From Flavobacteriales bacterium (GTDB taxonomy: Bacteria; Bacteroidota; Bacteroidia; Flavobacteriales_D; Parvicellaceae): a DNA stretch of 6,412 nt. The position numbers and the translations under genes were made by a program. The notes beneath the pieces were generated by a model. That model was not told the origin of the DNA and searched no databases. It saw nothing but the letters and a program-made list of their open reading frames with translations. The DNA is taken from contig WFNC01000373.1 in NCBI GenBank assembly GCA_015488785.1, positions 1 through 6,412 on the forward strand. The letters run 5' to 3'. Of the stretch, positions 1 to 5,280 are shown piece by piece. Each line of letters begins with the position of its first letter. Position 1 is the stretch's first letter.

Positions 1-251
1 CAATAATGTACAACGACGTTTTGGGAGATTCTACTGATTATGGAATAACTAATGCAGGAAGAATATATCAAATAGGAGAAACTAATAATACAAATGTTGA
101 ATTTGCTACTATTAGCTTTAAAGATGGTAATAGCTCTCTAGGGACACAACATATTCATGACAATTCTTTAAGTTTTAACACGTTAGCAAAAGGAAGGTAT
201 AAAATTGATGATGTTACTTCTTGGATGCACAATCACCCAAATGAAGCAAGT

Positions 252-267
252 CATAAAAATCAATATG
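252..267 (+). repeat. Target-site duplication, left copy (16 bp)
   Basis: CATAAAAATCAATATG occurs here and again at 629-644 with no mismatch, directly abutting both ends of the 361-bp element. Bases outside the repeat differ between the copies, so the duplication is exactly 16 bp. It encodes H-K-N-Q-Y of the toxin. Confidence 0.9.
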
Positions 268-300
268 CTTATCCGCCTCTTTCCCCAAAGAAAGATAAAT
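268..300 (+). repeat. Left terminal inverted repeat of the MITE
   Basis: A 33-nt end that pairs with 598-628. The first nine bases (CTTATCCGC) and the internal TTTCCCCAAA block are identical to the reverse complement of the right end. Its CCTC differs from the right end's TTG block, and it carries two extra bases in the A-rich inner part. Confidence 0.88.
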
Positions 301-331
301 TGGAAATTTGTACGTAATTTAAATGGCCTTT

Positions 332-442
332 AAATGAATATGAATATAGAACAAAATGAAAGTTTAGAGAGATTGGCTAGCTCCGATAGGAGATCCGCCA
401 ACCGAACTTAACTTTTATGCCGGTCTATGTTTATATTCATTT
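332..442. repeat. Nested palindrome inside the MITE with a structured centre
   Basis: Bases 332-352 (AAATGAATATGAATATAGAAC) and 423-442 are near-perfect inverted repeats, with two mismatches and one extra A, enclosing 70 nt. Within the loop a second hairpin forms: TTGGC (373-377) pairs with GCCAA (397-401), and CTCC (381-384) pairs with GGAG (389-392) around a GATA tetraloop. This central part is much more GC-rich than its surroundings. A transcript or single strand of this segment would fold into a long arm with a capped tip. Function unknown; it may be a transposase or host-factor recognition structure or a small RNA. Confidence 0.65.
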
Positions 443-597
443 TTAGCCTTGTCTTTTTTGCTTCGTTTTTTTGACTAAGTACTAAGTGAAACGTTCTCAT
501 TTATACCTTTAAAAAGAAAATAAAAAAGAATAAATAAAAAAATGAAGAGCCTGTCCGGCTTGAGGACATAGAGCAAGTAGAGAAAAAAAGAATTGGT

Positions 598-628
598 ATT
601 TATCCTTTTGGGGAAACAAGCGGATAAG
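598..628 (-). repeat. Right terminal inverted repeat of the MITE
   Basis: A 31-nt end whose reverse complement starts CTTATCCGC and continues TTGTTTCCCC, matching the left end at 268-300. Its last base (628) directly abuts the second copy of the 16-bp target duplication. Confidence 0.88.
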
Positions 629-644
629 CATAAAAATCAATATG
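629..644 (+). repeat. Target-site duplication, right copy (16 bp)
   Basis: Exact second copy of the sequence at 252-267. It lies in the frame that continues into the C-terminal toxin half (GRLRSMDWDNG...), which confirms that the insertion caused the duplication and that the toxin coding sequence resumes here. Confidence 0.9.
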
Positions 645-832
645 GAAGACTTAGGTCTATGGATTGGGACAATGGTATAGTTAGTGATTTTGAAGATATG
701 GGAAAACACAACTTTCACTTTAATGTCTTTTTTTCAGAGTACAAACTTAATTACGAATTAAGAGGTTCAAAATCAGTTATCCCAACAAGAGTAGAAAGTT
801 ATTGGGGTATTCTTAAATTATTGAAATAAATT

Positions 833-1438
833 ATGAAAAGAGTTCTAATATATATTGTAATATCATTTTTGACTATAAGTTGTAATGAAGAAACTTCATC
901 TATAAAAACAATAATTAACACAGAAAAAGCAAAATATTTACTAAAAATAGATACAAATGAAGTTATATCTAATATCTTTTTGGAAATTAACTATGAATCA
1001 ATTAGAAAAAGTCATTTTTTTAGTATTAAAAATATAGACTCTTTACCAAATCTAGTTTTGAAACAATTAAGTTTAATTACCTCAGATTCTTTTGAGATTC
1101 TTAAAAACGGAAAGAAATTAGAATTAGATAAATTGAAATCTCAAGAAACTAAAAACATTTCGTGTAGAAAAATAAGTTATATAGGAGTGTCTGAAGAGTT
1201 TACCCTAATTTCATATTTGCAAGCTTGTTCTGATTATACTAATAACATTTTAATTATTAAACATAGTTCTAATGAAATTCAAAGTTTATGGATAGGTAAT
1301 CTATACCCTTCTGTGATTTCTACAGAAGAATTAACATATAAAAAAATAGAGTTGACAAGTCCTAAAATAATTTTTGATTATTTAGATTATAGTTTAAATA
1401 AAGGGGAGTTACATGTTGCTTCTAAAATAATTATTTAA
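833..1438 (+). CDS. Putative lipoprotein, candidate immunity protein for the upstream toxin
   Basis: A 201-residue protein not assigned to a known family. Residues 1-16 form a lipoprotein signal with basic MKR, a hydrophobic stretch and FLTIS before Cys17, which would be lipidated; the Asn-Glu-Glu after the cysteine is acidic. The remainder is Lys/Ile/Glu-rich with no further membrane segment. It starts three bases after the toxin stop (827-829), so the two were probably co-transcribed and translationally coupled. A membrane-anchored periplasmic or surface lipoprotein directly behind a toxin C-terminus is the usual layout of an immunity gene, and that is the sole basis for the role. The reading frame is intact although the toxin is broken. 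No Shine-Dalgarno sequence is visible, as expected in Bacteroidetes. Confidence 0.7.
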   Translation: MKRVLIYIVISFLTISCNEETSSIKTIINTEKAKYLLKIDTNEVISNIFLEINYESIRKSHFFSIKNIDSLPNLVLKQLSLITSDSFEILKNGKKLELDKLKSQETKNISCRKISYIGVSEEFTLISYLQACSDYTNNILIIKHSSNEIQSLWIGNLYPSVISTEELTYKKIELTSPKIIFDYLDYSLNKGELHVASKIII

Positions 1439-1733
1439 GGCTTTTCTAGTTACAGGTTACACACCACGCATTCCGCAATAAAACCGCCCCAACTTTGGAA
1501 ATTATAAAACAAAACTAAAACAAAACAGAGCATTGCAGTTCTGTCCCCACTTCTGCAATTCCGTAAACTCCATTGCCCTCCCTTGGAAAAGCGGTATTCC
1601 CTTAGTCGTTCCTCCTGCTCGTTTCGTTCATTAGTAGCTGTCCTTCCTTTTTTTTGCCTTTGTTATTTGGTTCTACCGAGTTTGGTGTGGGTTTATTACC
1701 TTTGCTAATTTTTTAACAGTCTTTCTCTCAATT
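1439..1733. other. Non-coding stretch, possible dispersed repeat
   Basis: No frame on either strand supports a gene. Composition changes abruptly from the very AT-rich lipoprotein gene to a mixed, more GC-containing text (for example around 1449-1490 and 1545-1640). A 7-bp inverted repeat ATTGCAG / CTGCAAT lies at 1532-1538 and 1553-1559. The minus strand around 1450-1600 reads like short peptides I have seen as spurious hypothetical proteins in other flavobacteria, which suggests a dispersed intergenic repeat. I cannot verify this without a genome search. Confidence 0.35.
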
Positions 1734-1880
1734 TTAATTTGATAAATCTAGGCGTTTTTTCTGTTCTATTTCTGCAAAAATAGCTTTTGCATCTAGAAAC
1801 TCTTGTTCTCGACTTTTGCTTTGTCAAATAATTTAACATCACCTTTGTCTTCCAATTTTTCAATCACACGATTATATTTT
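1734..1880 (-). pseudogene. Frameshifted remnant of a small gene's C-terminus
   Basis: On the minus strand one frame from about 1880 reads NRVIEKLEDKGDVKLFDKAK. At about 1811-1820 the sense continues in a neighbouring frame as REQEFLDAKAIFAEIEQKK, then RLDLSN and a stop at 1734-1736. Together they make a charged, helical C-terminus of about 45 residues whose style resembles the tails of small Phd/RelB-like antitoxins, though the resemblance is loose. No start codon or N-terminal half is visible upstream, because the frame closes near 1886. It is best read as a decayed gene end; it could also be chance in AT-rich sequence. Confidence 0.4.
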
Positions 1881-1906
1881 TTTTCTTAATTAATTCTAAG
1901 AAAAAA
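1879..1906. terminator. AT-rich perfect hairpin past the DUF4340 gene
   Basis: TTTTTTCTTA (1879-1888) and TAAGAAAAAA (1897-1906) form a perfect 10-bp stem with an 8-nt loop. The hairpin begins 14 bp beyond the stop of the DUF4340 gene on the minus strand. It lacks a GC core, and its T-run lies within the stem rather than after it, so it is a weak candidate transcript end. Confidence 0.3.
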
Positions 1907-1920
1907 TCATAAAACCAACC

Positions 1921-2946
1921 CTATTTCCTCGGTAAAAAATAACCTAAAGGTTTTAGCACATTGTCCCATTGGTAATATTGAAGTCTGACTAAATCTTTGC
2001 TTTTATTTATCGAAGCAATCACGTAGTTTACGTTTAGTTTCTTAATTGAATCTCCTGGAGGAACTTCCATTATTTTCCAAATGTCAACCGTTTTTGTCGA
2101 ATTGTTTTTGTCTGTTACCTTAAAAGTTAAGTCTGGTGTTATTTGTTGTATCGAATCCATTTGAGCTTCCGTATGGTCAGTAACGACGTGATTGAAATGC
2201 ATTTTTTTGAAGTGGGTAACATAGTGAGCAACTTGAGTTGTGTCAAATACAGGAACGGGGTTGTTTTTTCCATCTAGCAACGTTAAGGCACTTTGGTCAT
2301 TTACATTTACAATAAACGATTCGCTTGGCTTGTCGTTGTTTATGACTTCTATTTTGCGTATTTCTCCAACGCCGTAGTTATATACCCCTGTGTATTGCCA
2401 GTCTTTGAAACTTGTAAAAAATCGTGCGTCTAAAGAACCTCTCAAACCTGGTTTGTAAACTATAAATGGAATGGTAGATTTTTGTTTCTTTTTTTGCAAG
2501 AGCATAAAAGTTCCTTGGTGATTGGGTGTGGCGTTTCCAATGTACCATGTTTTGAATGGTTGGTCTTCTCCAAATTTGTAAATGGCAACTTTCTTGTGCC
2601 TTACCGCCAAGTAATTCATTGTTGTTTTTATTTTAGATTCGTCCAAGTCTTGACGAATAACAGTACTCTTAAAAGCCTCTAAAGCCAATGTTGCGTTTTC
2701 GGGTTTGGCTTTAAATTCCGATCCTTCTACCATCCATGTTTTTTCGGCATTGTCTCTTGTTATGGTAATTAAGTTTCCTTCGGTGTCAGAAATTGTAAAC
2801 TTACCAACATTGGAAGTATCGGCTACCGCAAAGTCTCTCAATGGACCACTTGTCGTTTCTGAAACGCCTTGGTCATTAAAAAATACGACACCTGCAAGTA
2901 CTGCAAGAATTAATAAGATGATAATTGTTTTTATATTTTTTTTCAT
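1921..2946 (-). CDS. DUF4340 domain-containing membrane-anchored protein
   Basis: A 341-residue protein with one N-terminal membrane helix (about residues 5-24, after MKKNIK) and a large, presumably periplasmic remainder. The body has the look of the DUF4340 family: an early strand region reading FTISDTEGNLITITR, a W-M-V-EG core near residues 70-75, a WYIGNATPNHQGTFML segment near 135-150, and a DARFFTSFKDWQ motif near 175. It follows gldG in the same direction. DUF4340 proteins are commonly encoded beside GldF/GldG-like ABC-2 permease systems, so a role in the same envelope complex is plausible, but no biochemical function is established. The 140-bp gap to gldG contains an inverted-repeat element, so it may have its own transcript or be read through. 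The AUG at 2944-2946 is the natural start, since KK and the helix follow directly. Confidence 0.8.
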   Translation of the reverse strand: MKKNIKTIIILLILAVLAGVVFFNDQGVSETTSGPLRDFAVADTSNVGKFTISDTEGNLITITRDNAEKTWMVEGSEFKAKPENATLALEAFKSTVIRQDLDESKIKTTMNYLAVRHKKVAIYKFGEDQPFKTWYIGNATPNHQGTFMLLQKKKQKSTIPFIVYKPGLRGSLDARFFTSFKDWQYTGVYNYGVGEIRKIEVINNDKPSESFIVNVNDQSALTLLDGKNNPVPVFDTTQVAHYVTHFKKMHFNHVVTDHTEAQMDSIQQITPDLTFKVTDKNNSTKTVDIWKIMEVPPGDSIKKLNVNYVIASINKSKDLVRLQYYQWDNVLKPLGYFLPRK

Positions 2947-2986
2947 TTTGATAGGTTGAAATGTGCTTGTTTGTTTTATTTTTTTT

Positions 2987-3080
2987 GCAAAAGAGATAGT
3001 AGCGGCATCCTTTTCTATTTTTTTTATAGAAAAGATACAGCGGATAGCTCGGGTCCGATTTTTTTTATCGGAATTTGCCC
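2987..3080 (-). repeat. Flavobacterial intergenic palindromic repeat, copy 1
   Basis: This fills most of the gldG-DUF4340 gap. It contains two hairpins, each with a 7-T loop on the + strand: CTTTTCTAT (3010-3018) with ATAGAAAAG (3026-3034), and TCCGAT (3054-3059) with ATCGGA (3067-3072), the latter also bracketed by GGG/CCC. Read on the minus strand the motifs are GGGC, GAGCTATCCGCTGTATCTTTT, then AAAAGGATGCCGCTACTATC, then GCAAAA-type sequence. The same order occurs at 4870-5013 on the other strand. From memory, this AGCGGCATCC / GATACAGCGGATAGC pattern is a frequent intergenic repeat in Flavobacterium. Hairpins in this gap could set the gldG to DUF4340 expression ratio. Confidence 0.65.
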
Positions 3081-3086
3081 AAATTA

Positions 3087-4817
3087 TTATGCATATCTTT
3101 TTTTACGGATAAAGAGTTGAACCATTGCCAAAAGTACTACAAATAATATTGGAACAATCATATTTATAGTTTGCCATTTGGATCTTTCTAGGGAAATGGC
3201 TTTTCGGTCGAGTAAGCGTTGTGTTTTTTGACGGGAACGGAGGGGAATTAAATAATCGTTGCCCATGATATAATCGACCAAGTTGAGGAAGAAAATTCCA
3301 TTTCCATGGTAGGGAACTAAATTTCCAGCGTTGTCTCTCACATTTGGGTCAAATTCTAAGCGGTAGGGAACTAAATTTCCTTTGTTCGAGTAGCCCAATT
3401 CGTTACGGATAATGTCGCCATCTCCAATTACAACCATTTGATTTCGCTTGCTTTTTTCTTTAAACTTGTAGTCGCGACTTTGTATAAAACTTTCGGTTAT
3501 TCTACCTTTAAAGTGAGAGTCGAATTCTCCGTCTAATAAGTAAGCCAAAGGTTGTGTTGGTGTTTTCTTAACTTGTTGACTAAGCGTAGGGTTGTAGCCG
3601 TCCAAAAAGTCGTAACTCACTCTAAATCTCGAAGGCATTATTTTGTAGTCTTTCGAAGATTCTAAAAGCACCGTTTTAGAGACTGATTTGTCCCCGACCG
3701 CCTCTAACGAACTTACATATCGAAGCATAATTGGAGCTACATTTTTGGTGGTAATGTGGTTGGAGCTTACCCTAGGGTATAAAAACCAATTGTAAATAGG
3801 TTTGTAATTGTCCCTTCGCCAAGTAGGGCCACAATTGGCGTCGGTTACCAAATCTTTGTTGATTCTTACGCCGTATTTAAACAACATATCGTCCAAGTTT
3901 ACGTCCAATGGAGCGGTGTAAACAAACTTGTCTATCGCCAAAGAATCTTCTGGAACTTGCATCATATCGACGAGCCAAAAAACCTTTTTTCCGTTCATGA
4001 TAAACTGGTCAATTATAAATTTTTCTTTCTCATTAAACTTTTCTTGAGGTTTTGCGATAATCAAAGCATCCGATTTATCCAAGGCATGAATGTCCTCTTT
4101 TATCGTCGAATCGCTCACCATAAAATGCCTAATTTGTACCGTGTCAACATTGTAAAACTCTAGTAATTGATGTCTAATCATACTCGCCTGAGCGTTGTCC
4201 AACTCGCCATGACCTCTCAAAAACGAAATGGTATGACGTTTCTTTTTCGTTAAATCCCAAAACCCTTTTACAAACGAATATTCCAGTTGATTAATCGCCG
4301 AATTGACCTGTGGCGGAGAAACCATATAATTACCAACCTGCAAGAAATTTACAGCCACCTGAGAATTCTTGTAGCGGATAATTGCCCCTGGCCAAAACTC
4401 GATTTTTTCTTCCTTACCTTCCTGCTGATCAATCAAATACATCGGCGAAATTCCATCTTCAAAAAGCGTTCGTTTCAAATCATCGGCAAGTTCAGCATCG
4501 GCATTGGGGTTTATAAATCGATACTTAATCTTGTGCTTCGAAAAAGCCTGAAACTCCTCCAGTTTTTCCTTTACAGCGTTCTTCAATTTCTGAACATAAG
4601 CAGGAAACTCACCGTCTAGGTAAATCTCAATATTCACAACACCGTCCAATTCATTCTCAAAAAACGAAGTCGTCCTATCCGAAAGTGTATGTACCTTATC
4701 TTCGGTCAAATCCAAGCGCAAAAACTTAGTCTGACTTATAAAATTAATCAAAACTATAATTGCCAAAACAGCTATAATCTCAATTATATGTCTCGCTATT
4801 GGTGATTTTCTTTTCAT
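3087..4817 (-). CDS. gldG: Gliding motility-associated ABC transporter subunit GldG
   Basis: A 576-residue protein from the start chosen at 4815-4817. The open frame extends 8 codons further (to 4841), but MKRKSPIARH directly before the helix fits the family better. One membrane helix lies at about residues 11-28, followed by the characteristic FLRLDLTEDKVHTLSDRT segment and the large ABC-transporter auxiliary domain. A second helix spans about 551-570, ending in basic RKKRYA. Known role: GldG partners GldF and the ATPase GldA in an ABC-type complex linked to gliding in Flavobacterium johnsoniae; the transported substrate is unknown. GldF lies upstream in the same direction, but the gap is 463 bp and repeat-filled, longer than expected for partner subunits. 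A 19-bp direct repeat within the gene (3308-3326 and 3362-3380) encodes GNLVPY twice, 18 codons apart. Confidence 0.93.
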   Translation of the reverse strand: MKRKSPIARHIIEIIAVLAIIVLINFISQTKFLRLDLTEDKVHTLSDRTTSFFENELDGVVNIEIYLDGEFPAYVQKLKNAVKEKLEEFQAFSKHKIKYRFINPNADAELADDLKRTLFEDGISPMYLIDQQEGKEEKIEFWPGAIIRYKNSQVAVNFLQVGNYMVSPPQVNSAINQLEYSFVKGFWDLTKKKRHTISFLRGHGELDNAQASMIRHQLLEFYNVDTVQIRHFMVSDSTIKEDIHALDKSDALIIAKPQEKFNEKEKFIIDQFIMNGKKVFWLVDMMQVPEDSLAIDKFVYTAPLDVNLDDMLFKYGVRINKDLVTDANCGPTWRRDNYKPIYNWFLYPRVSSNHITTKNVAPIMLRYVSSLEAVGDKSVSKTVLLESSKDYKIMPSRFRVSYDFLDGYNPTLSQQVKKTPTQPLAYLLDGEFDSHFKGRITESFIQSRDYKFKEKSKRNQMVVIGDGDIIRNELGYSNKGNLVPYRLEFDPNVRDNAGNLVPYHGNGIFFLNLVDYIMGNDYLIPLRSRQKTQRLLDRKAISLERSKWQTINMIVPILFVVLLAMVQLFIRKKRYA

Positions 4818-4869
4818 TTTTAATTCTTTTCTTTTATACAATCTACGCGTATTCTCATTCTTATTACTT

Positions 4870-5013
4870 GGGCGTTTTAACGGGCTATCCGTTTGTAGTT
4901 TTTAATTTTTAAAGCAGTTCAACTAAGCAAAAAAGGAGCTTCTAAAGTCGCTCTTTTTTGCCAAGTTTCTCGAACTTAAAAAATCAAAAAGCTACCACTT
5001 CTATCCCTAACGC
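4870..5013 (+). repeat. Flavobacterial intergenic palindromic repeat, copy 2
   Basis: A long imperfect palindrome in the gldF-gldG gap. The ends are GGGCGTT (4870-4876) and TAACGC (5008-5013), which pair through GCGTT/AACGC. Arms at 4896-4922 and 4970-4994 pair over about 25 nt with a few mismatches. The tip is GCAAAAAAGGAGC (4927-4939) pairing with GCTCTTTTTTGC (4950-4961) apart from one bulged G. Conserved blocks CGGGCTATCCG (4881-4891) and AAAAAGCTACCACTTCTATCCC (4986-5007, given in two parts by its arms) match copy 1 at 2987-3080 in the opposite orientation. Its transcript would fold into a rod-like hairpin ahead of gldG. Confidence 0.7.
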
Positions 5014-5154
5014 AAAAACAAACCTTTAAGATTCAAGACCGAAACATTCAAAACCAAACATTCAAAAAGACAAAAATTTATTGAATTGTAGTTATCCTAA
5101 AGTTTCCTCAGTTATACAACAAACAATTTCAATGTAGTTTATATTTGTTTTCTT
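5014..5154. other. AT-rich spacer between the two repeats, no gene seen
   Basis: This stretch contains runs such as ATTCAAAA/ACATTCAAAA but no frame of note, no strong hairpin and no clear TAnnTTTG promoter on the minus strand. It links the heptamer array to the palindromic repeat inside the gldF-gldG gap. Confidence 0.5.
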
Positions 5155-5271
5155 AATTCTTAATTCGTAATTCTCAATTCGTAATTCGTAATTCCAAATT
5201 CCAAATTCTTAACTCTCAATTCCAAATTCGTAATTCGTAATTCCAAATTCGTAATTCGTAATTCGTAATTC
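5155..5271. repeat. Heptanucleotide tandem array AATTCNN, 16.7 units
   Basis: Sixteen consecutive 7-bp units plus AATTC, with no phase slip across 117 bp. The five-base core AATTC is invariant except for one unit (AACTC at 5211-5217). The last two bases come from only four pairs, in order TT, GT, TC, GT, GT, CA, CA, TT, TC, CA, GT, GT, CA, GT, GT, GT. The array ends 9 bp beyond the gldF stop, so it lies in the gldF-gldG intergenic transcript. It resembles the heptameric short tandem repeats known from cyanobacteria in form only. Confidence 0.92.
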
Positions 5272-5280
5272 AAAAACCTC

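Larger units (their letters stand above)
268..628. mobile_element. 361-bp non-autonomous element (MITE) inserted in the toxin gene
   Basis: The two ends are inverted repeats. The left end starts CTTATCCGC and the right end finishes GCGGATAAG; the match continues through TTTCCCCAAA to ATAAAT with a 2-nt gap, about 26 of 31 positions. The element is flanked by an exact 16-bp direct repeat and its excision restores the toxin frame, so the borders are defined to the base. No ORF of useful length or transposase motif is inside, so it must be mobilised in trans. Its interior is a nested palindrome (332-442) plus a smaller hairpin (552-568). A 16-bp target duplication is longer than the 2-9 bp made by most IS families, and I cannot assign the parent family. 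Confidence 0.9.
1..829 (+). pseudogene. JAB/JAMM-like polymorphic toxin C-terminus, 5' partial, interrupted by a MITE
   Basis: The frame is open to the left edge, so this is the C-terminal end of a longer gene, probably an Rhs or other polymorphic secreted effector. The upstream half (to 267) encodes about 87 residues ending in SWMHNHPNEASHKNQY. The HNHP sequence is the HxHP metal-binding motif of JAB/JAMM-type proteases, as in the JAB-like toxin 1 family. An insertion (268-628) then adds 16 foreign residues and a stop at 315-317. Removing the insertion and one 16-bp repeat copy joins codon TAT (264-266) to GGA in the same frame. That gives about 148 visible residues ending at 827-829, with an Asp-rich stretch (SMDWDNG) that could supply the third JAMM ligand, then FNVFFSEYK. 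As it stands the product is truncated after the HxHP motif and is probably inactive. The toxin family call is by motif and memory; the split gene is seen directly. Confidence 0.75.

Noticed and set aside
371..412. tRNA or tRNA-like gene in the MITE
   Set aside because: The structured segment is too short and has no T-arm GTTC-type loop or acceptor stem.
509..718. Minus-strand 69-residue frame
   Set aside because: It crosses the MITE border and runs antisense to the toxin, with phenylalanine-rich low-complexity sequence from A-runs.
593..829. Separate 78-residue gene with a TTG start
   Set aside because: Its first 12 codons are the end of the MITE and the rest is the displaced C-terminal half of the toxin, so it is not an independent gene.
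2705..2959. Plus-strand frame with a hydrophobic end
   Set aside because: It is antisense to the DUF4340 N-terminus; the hydrophobic tail mirrors the membrane helix codons.
4287..4619. Plus-strand 110-residue frame
   Set aside because: It is antisense to gldG, which is a full-length recognised family member, and has no signal of its own.
4927..4961. Simple intrinsic terminator for gldF
   Set aside because: The hairpin is the tip of a larger palindrome, its T-run is part of the stem, and it belongs to a repeat family also present at 2987-3080.
5155..5271. CRISPR array
   Set aside because: The period is 7 bp with no spacers, far below the repeat and spacer lengths of any CRISPR.
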